DNA of 64,000 bases from Bacteroidota bacterium. Lineage in GTDB: Bacteria; Bacteroidota; Bacteroidia; Chitinophagales; Chitinophagaceae. Below the pieces are notes generated by a model. That model saw nothing but the letters and a program-made list of their open reading frames with translations, did not search any database and was not told the DNA's origin. A program made the translations under genes and the position numbers. The stretch covers positions 1,189,736-1,253,735 of the forward strand of contig VBAR01000001.1 of the NCBI GenBank assembly GCA_005882315.1. Direction: 5' to 3'. This document shows positions 33,357 through 42,954 of the stretch, piece after piece; position 1 is the stretch's first letter; each line of letters begins with the position of its first letter.

Positions 33357-34511
33357 TCAGAACCAGCCTCTTTTCCTGAATAGCCAAAGCATAACAATGG
33401 GGATCGCAAGCATCAGAACAATAGCGGTATAAAATCCCCAGGGTTGATGAAAGAACTCAACGTTTTTATCGAAGTTCATACCAAAGATGCCGCCGATAAC
33501 CGTAGCCGGCGCAAGTGTACAGGTTACGATTGCCATCACCTTCATGACTTCATTCATCTTAAGGTTTACGTTATTGATGTATAGGTCCTGCATACTCACC
33601 ATAATATCACGATAGTTTTCGCCAAGATCATTTGCCTGTACGATATGATCATATACATCTTTAAAATATTTTGTAGTGCGGTCATCAAGCAAATCGCTTT
33701 CACTCCGGAGAATGCCATTGACAAGGTCACGTACCGGGGCAATATTCCTTTTTAGTACGATCAGCTCTTTACGCAGCAGATTTAATTTGGCAAGACTTCT
33801 TGTGTTACTCCGGCGTATAATTTCCTCTTCAATAATTTCAATTTGTTCACCTAGCTTTTCCATTACCATAAAATAATTATCTACGATAAGGTCAAGCATA
33901 GCGTATAAAAGATAATCAGCCGAACGCTGGCGGATCTGGCTTTTTGCGATCTTTAGTTTATTTCTTAATGGGTTAAACACATCACGACTCGCATCTTCCT
34001 GGAAGCTGATAACAAATTCTTTTCCCAACACAATACTTATTTGTTCTGTCTCAACTGATTTTTTCTCATCATTGTAATAGAGCATATTCAAGAGACAAAA
34101 CATTACCCCCTCTACTTCATCCATTTTTGGACGCTGGTTCATGCTCAGAATATCTTCAATAAGCAAAGGGTGTACATCAAAGTGAGTACACACAGCTTCC
34201 ACATCTGATTTTCGTAGACCGTCTATATTGATCCAACTGATGCGGTTGCTGTGCTTGAAATGAAAACAGTCTATTACATTATCGGCTTCATGTTCGGTAA
34301 AATCATCGGGACCGAAATCGTATACAAAAACCTTTATCTCCCTTGCTTCTTCACGAACAGGGTCCACCGTTGGGTTTACACTCAAAATTTCCTTGGTTCG
34401 CCGGGTGGCAAACAGATTAGGCAGGTAGAGATAACGCAAATACTTTTCTGGACGAAGTTTTACATTCATTAAAAGGGAAGGTAAGGAAAAAACAAAATTT
34501 TCTCCTATCAT
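33357..34511 (-). CDS. corA: CorA-type magnesium/cobalt transporter
   Basis: 384 residues: a large cytoplasmic N-terminal domain, a long helix, and two C-terminal membrane helices with the signature GMNF in GGIFGMNFDKN between them (about residue 338-341). It ends with the usual basic tail (FRKRGWF). It should form a pentameric Mg2+ channel. The ATG at 34511 overlaps the stop of the SRPBCC gene by four bases (ATGA), which supports this start over the Met at codon 15. Last gene of the photolyase-SRPBCC-corA unit. Confidence 0.88.
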   Translation of the reverse strand: MIGENFVFSLPSLLMNVKLRPEKYLRYLYLPNLFATRRTKEILSVNPTVDPVREEAREIKVFVYDFGPDDFTEHEADNVIDCFHFKHSNRISWINIDGLRKSDVEAVCTHFDVHPLLIEDILSMNQRPKMDEVEGVMFCLLNMLYYNDEKKSVETEQISIVLGKEFVISFQEDASRDVFNPLRNKLKIAKSQIRQRSADYLLYAMLDLIVDNYFMVMEKLGEQIEIIEEEIIRRSNTRSLAKLNLLRKELIVLKRNIAPVRDLVNGILRSESDLLDDRTTKYFKDVYDHIVQANDLGENYRDIMVSMQDLYINNVNLKMNEVMKVMAIVTCTLAPATVIGGIFGMNFDKNVEFFHQPWGFYTAIVLMLAIPIVMLWLFRKRGWF

Positions 34512-34963
34512 TTCTTTACAAAAAGCCCTTCAAGCTTTTGATAGCGATAGTTGAAAATATTCTCAACTTTTTTATGGACGATCAGCTTACCGGCCAGCCA
34601 GCCAAAAATGCTTTTACCAATATCATAGTAAAGTTTATCTGTCATCATCACCCCGCCGGTTACTTTTTCAAAATGATGTTCATGATGCCAGGTACGATAG
34701 GGGCCTTTGCGCTGTTCATCTATAAAATATTCATATTGTTTAATAACAGTTATTTCGGTAATCCAGCTAAAATGAAGATTAAGAAACGGGCTTATTTCAT
34801 AAATGATAATGGTGCCTGGATACATTTTATCGGGCACTTCATTCAATATTTTGAAATGAAGATCTCCGGGAGTTATTTTAGCAAGGTTTTTTGGAGAACA
34901 AAAAAAATCCCAGGCTTCTTCCATGCTGATGGGTAAAAACTGTTTAAATACAAGTTGCTTCAT
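34508..34963 (-). CDS. SRPBCC-fold protein encoded with photolyase
   Basis: 151 residues with the START-like SRPBCC pattern: FLPISMEEAWDFFCSPKNLAKITP at the N-terminus, GTIIIYEISPFL, and HHEHHFEKVTGGVMMTDKLYY near the centre. It overlaps the photolyase stop (4 bp) and the corA start (4 bp), so the three are translationally coupled. Relatives of this type often accompany photolyases; the ligand is unknown. Confidence 0.8.
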   Translation of the reverse strand: MKQLVFKQFLPISMEEAWDFFCSPKNLAKITPGDLHFKILNEVPDKMYPGTIIIYEISPFLNLHFSWITEITVIKQYEYFIDEQRKGPYRTWHHEHHFEKVTGGVMMTDKLYYDIGKSIFGWLAGKLIVHKKVENIFNYRYQKLEGLFVKK

Positions 34964-36261
34964 ATTTCTTCATTCAAAGATTGCTTATATACTTCCAACG
35001 CTCTTTTTCTTGCAAAATCATGTTCAACGATGAGTGGCAAATAACCAGGCTTGAAATCCTTTACCCACTTTTTGATATAGATAAGATCGGGATCAAATTT
35101 TTTAGTTTGTTCTGATGGATTAAACACTCTGAAATAAGGAGCCGCATCACAACCGCAACCAGCGGCCCATTGCCAGTTACCATTATTGGACGAAAGCTCA
35201 AAGTCCAACAGCTTCTCTGCAAAATAAGCTTCCCCCCATCGCCAATCGATCAACAAATGTTTAGTTAGAAAACTTGCTACCACCATTCTTACCCGGTTGT
35301 GCATATAGCCTGTTTCATTCAGCTCCCGCATACCGGCATCAACGATCGGGTAACCGGTTTCTCCTTTACACCAAAGTTCAAATTCTTTTTCATTATTCCT
35401 CCACTCAATATGATTGTACTTTGGTTTGAAGCAACAAGCTACAACATCAGGAAAATGAAAAAGGATCATCATAAAAAATTCCCGCCAGATCAATTCATTC
35501 AACCATTGTTCATTTAATTCGGCTGCAGCTTTTAGTAATTGGCGGATGCTTACTGTGCCAAAACGTAAATGCACACTCAGGCGACTTGTACCATTTACAG
35601 AAGGAATATTTCTTGTGTTGTGGTAATTTGAAACGATTGAAGGGTCGATCGAAGTTCCAGGAACAGCTGAATCTACATGATTAAATCCAAGTTCTTTCAA
35701 CGAGTGAAAACGAAGAGGCCTCGTTTTAAGAAAAGACGAAAAATTTTCTTCTGATGGAAAAGAAGATAAACTTTCGGGCCGCAGTTTAGCTTTCCAGGTT
35801 TTTGAATAAGGAGTAAAAATGGTGTACGGCTTTCCATCAGGTTTCAACACTTCGCGTTTTTCAAATATCACCTGATCCTTATAAGAAGAAAAGCGAATTC
35901 CTCGTTCTTTTAAAAATCCAAAAATCTCTTCATCCCGTTTTATGGCATATGGCTCATAATCATGGTTGGTAAATACTTCACCGATCCTATATTCTTCTGC
36001 GAGGTTTTTAAAAGCATTCAACGGAGTATCGTAAAACAGATGTAGCGAAGAACCTGATTGAATAAGCTGTTCCTGAATTTTCTTCAGAGAATCATAAATG
36101 AAAGAAACCCGGCGATCATTCTTATCCGGCAGCGCACCAAGTATTTTTTTATCAAAAATAAAAATTGGCAAAACAGGCTTACCGCTTTTCAATGCACGGA
36201 ATAAACCATGATTGTCAAACAATCTTAAATCACGGCGAAACCAGAAAATATTTACCTGCAT
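34960..36261 (-). CDS. phr: Cryptochrome/DNA photolyase family protein
   Basis: 433 residues. N-terminal antenna-binding Rossmann domain (VNIFWFRRDLRLFDNHGL); C-terminal FAD-binding helical domain with LIWREFFM, GYPIVDAGMREL, MHNRVRMVVASFLTKHLLIDWRWGE and NNGNWQWAAGCGCD. These cover the FAD pocket and the tryptophans of the electron-transfer chain. Most likely light-dependent repair of cyclobutane pyrimidine dimers; a 6-4 or cryptochrome role is less likely but not excluded. First gene of the coupled three-gene unit. Confidence 0.9.
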   Translation of the reverse strand: MQVNIFWFRRDLRLFDNHGLFRALKSGKPVLPIFIFDKKILGALPDKNDRRVSFIYDSLKKIQEQLIQSGSSLHLFYDTPLNAFKNLAEEYRIGEVFTNHDYEPYAIKRDEEIFGFLKERGIRFSSYKDQVIFEKREVLKPDGKPYTIFTPYSKTWKAKLRPESLSSFPSEENFSSFLKTRPLRFHSLKELGFNHVDSAVPGTSIDPSIVSNYHNTRNIPSVNGTSRLSVHLRFGTVSIRQLLKAAAELNEQWLNELIWREFFMMILFHFPDVVACCFKPKYNHIEWRNNEKEFELWCKGETGYPIVDAGMRELNETGYMHNRVRMVVASFLTKHLLIDWRWGEAYFAEKLLDFELSSNNGNWQWAAGCGCDAAPYFRVFNPSEQTKKFDPDLIYIKKWVKDFKPGYLPLIVEHDFARKRALEVYKQSLNEEI

Positions 36262-36304
36262 TTATTATAAACAATTGTGCAGGATAAAGGTTCGGTTCGT
36301 CCAT

Positions 36305-36736
36305 TTATTGTTCTACAAAATCTTTCAACAATGTGCCAATAAGCATGGTCCAGCCGTCTGAAAAACTTTGTTTTGCAAAATCGGGATTATTAGAAGGAAA
36401 TGTTTCGAGGCCTTCGTGTGTAAGCTTTAATCTTGTTTTATCGCCTTCGACAAATAATTCAAAACTAACTTCTGAAACCCCTTCATATTTGTCATAACTC
36501 CAGGTATAAGAAATTTTTTTACCGGGGACGACCTGAGTCACTTTACACAAATGAAGGTATTGCTCACCTTTATGGCCCTGACCATAAAACTGGAATTCAA
36601 AACCAACAACAGGCTTAAACTCTGCCAGATCAAAATACCACTTCTTCATCTGGTCTTTATCCGTCAGGGCATTCCATACTTTTTCAATTGGAGCATTGTA
36701 GGTTCTTTCAATAACGAAAGGCTGAACGGCAATCAT
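36305..36736 (-). CDS. AHSA1-type SRPBCC protein
   Basis: 143 residues with VIERTYNAPIEKVWNALTDKDQMKKWYFD at the N-terminus, GKKISYTWSYDKYEG in the middle and LKLTHEGLETFPSNN followed by GWTMLIGTLLKDFVEQ at the end. This is the AHSA1/SRPBCC architecture. Ligand unknown. Third gene of the ArsR-AHSA1-AHSA1 unit, 11 nt after the previous stop, and so under the ArsR-type repressor at 37190-37543. Confidence 0.83.
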   Translation of the reverse strand: MIAVQPFVIERTYNAPIEKVWNALTDKDQMKKWYFDLAEFKPVVGFEFQFYGQGHKGEQYLHLCKVTQVVPGKKISYTWSYDKYEGVSEVSFELFVEGDKTRLKLTHEGLETFPSNNPDFAKQSFSDGWTMLIGTLLKDFVEQ

Positions 36737-36747
36737 AATACTTATTT

Positions 36748-37218
36748 TTATTGTTGATAATTGTTTAGATAAGTTTCCATCCTGTCCACATTCTGTTTCA
36801 TTCCCTCATCAGCTTTAAATACTCTGATTACTTCTGCGAGTTGTTCTGCCGATTCAAAAACAGAATGAATGTTTACCATCGTTTTATTTCCGCGGTCTTC
36901 AAACGTAACAGTCATTTCAAACCTTGGTCCTGTTACATGCTCCAGTACCAGTTTTGTTGGCTTGATGATTTCTTTATAGATATGTTTGTTTTTATAATCA
37001 GTTCCATCGGGACCATGCATTATAAATTCCCACTCGCCTCCCGGAGTTACATCCATTTTGGAAATTGTATTTGTAAATCCTGACGGCCCCCACCAATGCT
37101 TTATATGCTCAGGGCTTGTCCATACTTTCCACACCAGGTCAATTGGTGCATTCACAAGACGGGAAATGCCGATCTCTCTTCCCGTAGTGTCACTTCTTTT
37201 TTCTTTTTGCTGTTGCAT
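36748..37218 (-). CDS. AHSA1-type SRPBCC protein
   Basis: 156 residues from the ATG at 37216-37218 (MQQQKEKRSDTTGREIG). A longer frame starting at 37347 lies almost wholly inside the ArsR gene and is not believed. The SRPBCC pattern is clear: NAPIDLVWKVWTSPEHIKHWWGP, PGGEWEFIMHGPDGTDYKN and GMKQNVDRMETYLNN at the end. It overlaps the regulator gene by 29 nt, tying it to that unit. Confidence 0.83.
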   Translation of the reverse strand: MQQQKEKRSDTTGREIGISRLVNAPIDLVWKVWTSPEHIKHWWGPSGFTNTISKMDVTPGGEWEFIMHGPDGTDYKNKHIYKEIIKPTKLVLEHVTGPRFEMTVTFEDRGNKTMVNIHSVFESAEQLAEVIRVFKADEGMKQNVDRMETYLNNYQQ

Positions 37219-37543
37219 TTGATTTAGTTTTTTTAGTTTGTAAATCATCCAGATAAATTTCAAGTGCATCAAGTTTCTGTGTCCAGAATTTCCGGTATTG
37301 TTCTGCCCACTCAGAGACTTCATTAAGCCGGTCAAGCTTTGCCTCACAATATCGATGCCGGCCCTGTTGTTTTATAACGATCAACCCGCATTCAGTAAGA
37401 ATTTTTATATGCTTTGAAATAGCGGGCCGGCTTATATTAAATTTTTCTGCTACCGAATTCAGGTGTAGCGAATCTTGTGCAATCATATGAATGATCTGGC
37501 GGCGTGTTGGGTCGGCGATAGCCTGGAATACGTCTCTTCTCAT
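37190..37543 (-). CDS. ArsR-family transcriptional regulator
   Basis: 117 residues. Begins MRRDVFQAIADPTRRQIIHM; helix-turn-helix near SRPAISKHIKILTECGLIV; Lys-rich tail. It lacks the metal-binding cysteine motif of metal-sensing ArsR proteins, and pairing with AHSA1/SRPBCC genes is a known subgroup context. Two palindromic sites in its promoter (37560-37602) indicate autorepression and control of the two downstream genes. The inducing signal is unknown. Confidence 0.88.
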   Translation of the reverse strand: MRRDVFQAIADPTRRQIIHMIAQDSLHLNSVAEKFNISRPAISKHIKILTECGLIVIKQQGRHRYCEAKLDRLNEVSEWAEQYRKFWTQKLDALEIYLDDLQTKKTKSNATAKRKKK

Positions 37544-37559
37544 GGTAAATGCTTATTTG

Positions 37560-37605
37560 TGTAACCTTTCGGTTACAAATATAGGAAACCTTTTGGTTAC
37601 ACAAA
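37560..37605 (-). promoter_or_regulatory. Promoter and double operator of the ArsR/AHSA1 unit
   Basis: On the minus strand, TTTG (37602-37605), an 18-nt spacer and TATATTTG (37576-37583) make a near-ideal Bacteroidota promoter. Two sites with GGTT/AACC arms overlap it: TGTAACC-TTTC-GGTTACA at 37560-37577, covering the start of transcription, and GAAACC-TTTT-GGTTACA at 37585-37602, filling the -33/-7 spacer. Their starts are 25 bp apart. The adjacent ArsR protein is the likely binder. Confidence 0.7.
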
Positions 37606-37636
37606 AATTTGGGGCAGAATTTTTGAAATATTTTTT

Positions 37637-38398
37637 TTAAGCATTATACATCCACTCCCTGAACTGCGAAGAATTTTCCTGGCTGATAATGATATTATGA
37701 TTGATCTCGGGAATATTCAGATCAACTAAAAGTTTTACCCGGTCAAATGTTTTGAAGCCCTTGATATAATTAATATGAATGATGTATTGACGGTTTGCCC
37801 TGAAGAAACGGCTGTTATCCAGTGTTTCTTCCAGTTCGGAAAGATTTTTTTCAGATAAATATTTTTTACCGGCCGTATCTACTACATATACCAGTTTGTT
37901 TTCGGTATAAAACAGGACAACATCTTCGAGTCGGAGGGAAATATATTCGAGCCCACGTTTTACCAATAAGCGATTTTTGCGGCGTCCTTCAAACTGGTGA
38001 ACAAAACGCTGTACGGCTTCATTCTGGTTGGAGAAATGTTTTTCAAGCATCCGGTATTTAAATAATGCCTTCTCCAATTCTTTTGTTCCAACAGGTTTTA
38101 ATAAATAATCAATACCGTTGTGTTCAAATGCATTCAACATATATTCATCATAAGCAGTAATAAAGATTACCGGCGTTTTAATTTCAATTGACTTAAAGAT
38201 TTCAAACGAAAAACCATCAGGCAATTGCACGTCGCTGAAAATAATATCTGCTTCAGCATTTGAAGTAAAATATTCTTTTGCTTCCGTTACAGAACCCAAT
38301 ACGGTTTCGATGTGTACATGAAATGAGACCTCAGAAAGGGCATGCATAATGGCGCTGACGGCCAATTTTTCGTCTTCAATGATAATAGCTTTTGTCAT
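37637..38398 (-). CDS. LytTR-family response regulator
   Basis: 253 residues: receiver domain with Asp56 (IIFSDVQLPDGFSFE), acidic patch IIIEDEKLA and conserved Lys in YLLKPVG, then a LytTR DNA-binding domain (LEYISLRLEDVVLFYTENK ... NSRFFRANRQYIIHINYIKG). It starts 11 nt after its kinase. The divergent SusC/SusD operon beyond the kinase is a possible target, but no site is evident. Confidence 0.92.
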   Translation of the reverse strand: MTKAIIIEDEKLAVSAIMHALSEVSFHVHIETVLGSVTEAKEYFTSNAEADIIFSDVQLPDGFSFEIFKSIEIKTPVIFITAYDEYMLNAFEHNGIDYLLKPVGTKELEKALFKYRMLEKHFSNQNEAVQRFVHQFEGRRKNRLLVKRGLEYISLRLEDVVLFYTENKLVYVVDTAGKKYLSEKNLSELEETLDNSRFFRANRQYIIHINYIKGFKTFDRVKLLVDLNIPEINHNIIISQENSSQFREWMYNA

Positions 38399-38409
38399 GG
38401 CTTATGGTT

Positions 38410-39423
38410 TTAGGATTGTTTAATGATCGGCAGCTTAACAGTAAATAACCCGGGGCCGCTTTCAATGTTTATTTCCTTTTTACAAATCAAACGAAACCGG
38501 GAACTGAGATTTTTTAATCCTGTGTGTGTTGAGTTGGCGGAGTATGGCTTGGGACGGAAACTATTTGTCACTTTCAGATACTGACCATTGGCAATGATGC
38601 TGATATTTAAAGGGTCCTTTTCAGAAAACGCATTGTGCTTGATCGCATTTTCAAGTAATATCTGCAATGCACAGGGCGGTATCAATAAGTCACCAGATTT
38701 TACACTTGAATCTATTTGTAAACGTAATTTTTTGTCATAGCGTATTTGTAAAAGAAAAAAATAATTTTCCAAAAAATCCAGTTCTTCATTTAGCGGAATC
38801 AATTCTTTGGTTTTATTCAACAAAAAATATTTATAAACCTCCGAAAGATTTGTATTGAATAAATGGGCCTGCATGGGATTATTCATAATAAGCGAACCCA
38901 TAGCATTTAAAGAATTAAAAATAAAATGAGGATCCATTTCATTGTGCAACGCAACAAGTTCCGCCTGTGTAAGTTCTCTATCCATTTCACTCACCAGCTG
39001 TGTGTCCAGTTCCCGTTCTTTACTTAGGAAAAGAATTTCATAAACCAACGTAAACACGACCACTGCAAGCATGCAGACTGCAATGAATTTATAAAAACTG
39101 TTCCAGGCAAATGATTCCTTTGAAAAACGGAACCAGAGCAATACTGAAATGCCACCAATTGCAGCGCCATATGCTGCATTGGAAATAGATACAGCCGCAA
39201 TTCTTGCAAATGGTTTTGAAACGGGAATATAAACGGAACGCAATTTTGCATGCATCCAATTGCTGCCTCGCCAAATAATAAACGATGTGAGAATGAAATA
39301 ACAATTATACGCAAGGAGTTCAGGCGTTGAATAAAGCCTGTAATGTATTGCACCCGATATATACGGGATAGCAATCCCCAGCAGGGGAATAAAAAATATT
39401 CTCAAGTACACGTCTCTGATCAT
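38410..39423 (-). CDS. LytS-type sensor histidine kinase
   Basis: 337 residues from the ATG at 39421-39423 (MIRDVYLRIFFIPLLG); an in-frame ATG at 39447 is also possible. About four N-terminal membrane segments, then a His_kinase domain with LHNEMDPHFIFNSLNAMGS, whose His is the likely phospho-acceptor, and an HATPase domain with LLENAIKHN. Partner of the LytTR regulator downstream. The signal is unknown. Confidence 0.9.
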   Translation of the reverse strand: MIRDVYLRIFFIPLLGIAIPYISGAIHYRLYSTPELLAYNCYFILTSFIIWRGSNWMHAKLRSVYIPVSKPFARIAAVSISNAAYGAAIGGISVLLWFRFSKESFAWNSFYKFIAVCMLAVVVFTLVYEILFLSKERELDTQLVSEMDRELTQAELVALHNEMDPHFIFNSLNAMGSLIMNNPMQAHLFNTNLSEVYKYFLLNKTKELIPLNEELDFLENYFFLLQIRYDKKLRLQIDSSVKSGDLLIPPCALQILLENAIKHNAFSEKDPLNISIIANGQYLKVTNSFRPKPYSANSTHTGLKNLSSRFRLICKKEINIESGPGLFTVKLPIIKQS

Positions 39424-39447
39424 AGCAGTGGGTGCCAGGATGAACAT

Positions 39448-39797
39448 GATAAATACCTGGCCGCAGTTTTTTCATGTGCATGCAGTACATTATTTATACA
39501 GACAACAAACTATTTATAAGTGCTGTTAACTAATAGTCAATATTCTTTTCGCGGCTAATATGCTTTATAAGCGGTAAGCAAGAATAAACACCTGCGTATA
39601 TCATAAAGTTTTTGTATGACAGTGTTCTGACAAACGAAACAATTATACACAGTGTTCACCACGTAATTTTTTTATACATCATGTTTCAGGATTAATTAAT
39701 CATGCTTCAGTTTTTAACCAATGTTTTTGTGAAGCACATTTCCGTTAACGGTGTCTTTACAAACGGAACCACATTGTTTAATCAGAAAACTAAAGCT
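39448..39797. other. Intergenic region and leader before the SusC/SusD operon
   Basis: 350 bp between the divergent LytS-type kinase and the SusC gene. It is AT-rich with several short A/T runs, but I see no confident TTTG/TAnnTTTG promoter, terminator or palindromic operator. The last 96 bases read in frame with SusC from an ATG at 39702, a 32-codon extension without a signal-peptide pattern, so it is treated as leader. Confidence 0.4.
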
Positions 39798-42700
39798 ATG
39801 AAAAGATTTTTGCTATTGCTTGCGTTGGTCATTTCCGGATTTGCAGTTGCACAAGCACAGAAAACTGTATCCGGAAAAGTGACTGACAAAAAAGACGGAA
39901 CACCGCTGAGCGGCGTTACTGTAAATATAAAAGGGAATAAGATCTCAACACAAACAAATGCACAGGGCGAATACCAGTTGAGTAATGTGCCTGATAATGC
40001 AACTCTGGTATTTTCAATTATCAGCTATAAAAATGTTGAGCTGAAAGCTTCATCAGGCAATACGCTTGATATTGCTTTAGATGAAGAAGCAAAACAACTT
40101 TCAGAAATAGTGGTAACAGCAAACACAATCAAACGTGAAGCAAAAAGTTTGGGCTATGCAACTACTACTATCAACAACGCAGAACTTACAAAAGGAAAAG
40201 ACAGAAGTGTTTTGAACTCGCTGCAGGGCAAAGTAGCCGGCGTACAGATAACAGGAAGTTCAGGCGGCGTAGGTAGTTCTACAAGAATTGTTTTCCGGGG
40301 TGGAACTTCTATTACAGGAAACAACCAGGCATTGATGGTAGTAGATGGTATTCCGATTGACAACTCACAAATAGATGCAGGCGATAATCTCAATAACCAG
40401 GTAGATGCCGGAAACCGCGGCAATGATCTGAATCCCGAAGATGTTGAATCAGTAACATTGTTGAAAGGACCTGCGGCTGCCGCATTATATGGAACCCGTG
40501 CTGCTAACGGAGCAATAATCATTACAACTAAAACAGGCAAAAGCCTAAAAGGCAAAAAAACTGAGATAGTTGTTAGCAGTTCTTACAACGTTGAATCATT
40601 GCTGCGCTTGCCAAAATATCAAAATGAATTTGGGCAGGGTGGACAAGGTGCTCCTGATAGCCGGGAAAACTTTAGCTGGGGACCACGGTTTGATGGACAA
40701 GTAACACCCTGGGGACAACAAGTCGGCGATTCACAGAGAGTAAAACCTTATGTTGGTTTAGAAGATAATGTAAAAGAGTTTTTTGATATCGGTGGGGTCG
40801 CAACCAATAACGTTTCTTTTGCCCAAAACAATGATAGGAACAGTTATTTCCTTTCACTGAATAATGTAGACCAGAAAGGAATCATGCCCGGAACAAAGTA
40901 TAATCGTACCTCGATCCGGATGAATGGAACAGCAGACCTTACGGATAAGATCTACAGCAGCGTTGCTATTAATTATATAAGATCAAAAGGAGATCTCACC
41001 ATACAGGGACAAGGCAACTCTCCCTATGACCAGGTGTTGCAAACGCCAAGAGATATTTCATTACTTGAATTGAAAGATTATAGAAACAAGTTTAATGATT
41101 TGAATGGTTATTATGGTGCCTATACTATTAACCCATGGTACTTACTGGGCGAAGATTCTTATACATCAACACTTGACCGTGTATTAGGAAATGTAAATAT
41201 TGGTTATAAACCCGTAAGCTGGATTGATATTAGCCTTCGGGTGGGCACGGATGTTTCGGGGGATAAAAGAAAACAGATCGAATCAAAAAGAACACCTGAC
41301 CCGAATGGGCAAAATGCCGGAGCCTTGTTCCCGGGGCATTATGCTGAAACATCAATTAATATCCGGGAGTTTACCAGCGACCTTATTGCAACTGCGAAAA
41401 GAAAACTTACCAACGATCTTTCATTAAGTGTATTACTAGGACACAATATCCGCCAGCGTAATACAGATATTTTGTTCAGCGAGATCAATTCACTCACCAT
41501 CCCTTTCTACTATAATCTCGCAAACTCTGCACAACCACCACGAGCAACCAATGCTTATACATTACGCAGGTTGTATGGTGTTTACACAGACATTAATCTT
41601 TCTTATAAAAACTTTTTATACCTCGGTATTACAGGAAGAAATGATTGGTCATCAACATTACCTAAAGGAGATAACAGTTTCTTCTATCCAAGTGTAAGCT
41701 CATCATTTGTGTTTAGTGATGCATTCCATTTACCAGAGTTTATTTCATATGGTAAAATAAGGGCCAATGCCGCCCAGGTGGGTAATGATGCTGCACCGTA
41801 TTTATTAGAATCAGTATTTGTTACAGGATCAGTAACCGATGGTTTTGCAAACTCAAGAGTTGATTTTCCGCTGAATGGAGTCGCAGGTTTTACACAAGGC
41901 AATGCTATTGGTAACCCGAATATCAAACCAGAGATCACCACATCATATGAAGTAGGACTTGAACTTGGTTTATTTAAAAACCGGGTAAACATTGAAGGAA
42001 CTGTTTACTCTAACAGGAGTAAAGACCAGATCATTACTGTGCCTATTGCAGCCTCATCCGGCTATACAACCCAAACATTGAACGCAGGTCTTATCACTAA
42101 TAAAGGCATTGAAGTGCTTGTTCGTGGTATACCCGTGAAAAGTGTAAACTTTACATGGGAAGTAACAGGAACCTTTACAAAGAATAATAATAAAGTAGTT
42201 GAACTGTTCCCCGGCACCAATCAATTAGCACTTGGAGGATTTAACGGCGGTGCTTTAGTTGCACAGGTTGGTGAGCCTTATGGTGCCTTCTTTGGCGCAG
42301 GATTTTTGAGAAGTCCCGAAGGAAATATAGTTGTTGATCAAACAACAGGATATCCTATTACTGATCCGGAAGCAAAGATCCACGGCAATGTTCAACCGGA
42401 TTTCCTGGCAAGCTTAAATAATAGTTTCTCTTATAAAGGGGTTACGCTATCGTTCCTTATTGATGGCCGTAGTGGTGGGGTCTTTTATTCAAGAACAAGA
42501 TCATTACAGGAATTTTTAGGTACTGATCCAAGGACATTATATAATGACAGGCAGCCATTCGTGGTACCCGGTAGTGTAATACTGAGACCAGATGGAAAAT
42601 ATGAGGCGAATACAACGCCAGTGCAGAATGCTGAAAACTATTGGACCTCATTCAGCACGAATAGGGCAATGGAACAGCTGATAGATGCAAGTTTTATAAA

Positions 42701-42935
42701 ACTGCGTGAAGTATCATTATCCTATCGCCTGCCAAATACATTATTCAAAACATCATTTATTAAAGGCATCACAGTAGGATTCTCCGGTAGAAATTTATTC
42801 TTATGGACACCAGATGAAAACACTTACTCTGATCCCGAAACAAGTTCATTTGGAACGGGTAATGTGCAGGGATATGAATATGGAACCATCCCATCACTCA
42901 GAAACTATGGCGCTAACATAAGACTGGTATTCTAA
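39798..42935 (+). CDS. SusC/RagA-family TonB-linked outer membrane protein
   Basis: 1045 residues from the ATG at 39798, which opens a signal peptide (MKRFLLLLALVISGFAVAQA). CarboxypepD_reg-like domain (TVSGKVTDKKDGTPLSGVTV), SusC TonB-linked region (EIVVTANTIKREAKSLGYA), plug domain with GKVAGVQITGSSGG and DVESVTLLKGPAAAALYGTRAANGAI, then a large beta-barrel ending NYGANIRLVF. Forms the channel of a nutrient uptake complex with the SusD protein 19 nt downstream. No glycoside hydrolase or peptidase accompanies it, so the substrate class is open. Confidence 0.93.
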   Translation: MKRFLLLLALVISGFAVAQAQKTVSGKVTDKKDGTPLSGVTVNIKGNKISTQTNAQGEYQLSNVPDNATLVFSIISYKNVELKASSGNTLDIALDEEAKQLSEIVVTANTIKREAKSLGYATTTINNAELTKGKDRSVLNSLQGKVAGVQITGSSGGVGSSTRIVFRGGTSITGNNQALMVVDGIPIDNSQIDAGDNLNNQVDAGNRGNDLNPEDVESVTLLKGPAAAALYGTRAANGAIIITTKTGKSLKGKKTEIVVSSSYNVESLLRLPKYQNEFGQGGQGAPDSRENFSWGPRFDGQVTPWGQQVGDSQRVKPYVGLEDNVKEFFDIGGVATNNVSFAQNNDRNSYFLSLNNVDQKGIMPGTKYNRTSIRMNGTADLTDKIYSSVAINYIRSKGDLTIQGQGNSPYDQVLQTPRDISLLELKDYRNKFNDLNGYYGAYTINPWYLLGEDSYTSTLDRVLGNVNIGYKPVSWIDISLRVGTDVSGDKRKQIESKRTPDPNGQNAGALFPGHYAETSINIREFTSDLIATAKRKLTNDLSLSVLLGHNIRQRNTDILFSEINSLTIPFYYNLANSAQPPRATNAYTLRRLYGVYTDINLSYKNFLYLGITGRNDWSSTLPKGDNSFFYPSVSSSFVFSDAFHLPEFISYGKIRANAAQVGNDAAPYLLESVFVTGSVTDGFANSRVDFPLNGVAGFTQGNAIGNPNIKPEITTSYEVGLELGLFKNRVNIEGTVYSNRSKDQIITVPIAASSGYTTQTLNAGLITNKGIEVLVRGIPVKSVNFTWEVTGTFTKNNNKVVELFPGTNQLALGGFNGGALVAQVGEPYGAFFGAGFLRSPEGNIVVDQTTGYPITDPEAKIHGNVQPDFLASLNNSFSYKGVTLSFLIDGRSGGVFYSRTRSLQEFLGTDPRTLYNDRQPFVVPGSVILRPDGKYEANTTPVQNAENYWTSFSTNRAMEQLIDASFIKLREVSLSYRLPNTLFKTSFIKGITVGFSGRNLFLWTPDENTYSDPETSSFGTGNVQGYEYGTIPSLRNYGANIRLVF

Positions 42936-42954
42936 CTATTAAAAACTTTAGATC

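Noticed and set aside
37219-37347. Longer N-terminus for the second AHSA1 protein
   Set aside because: The extra 43 codons fall almost wholly inside the ArsR-family gene in another frame, and the SRPBCC fold starts after the Met at 37218.
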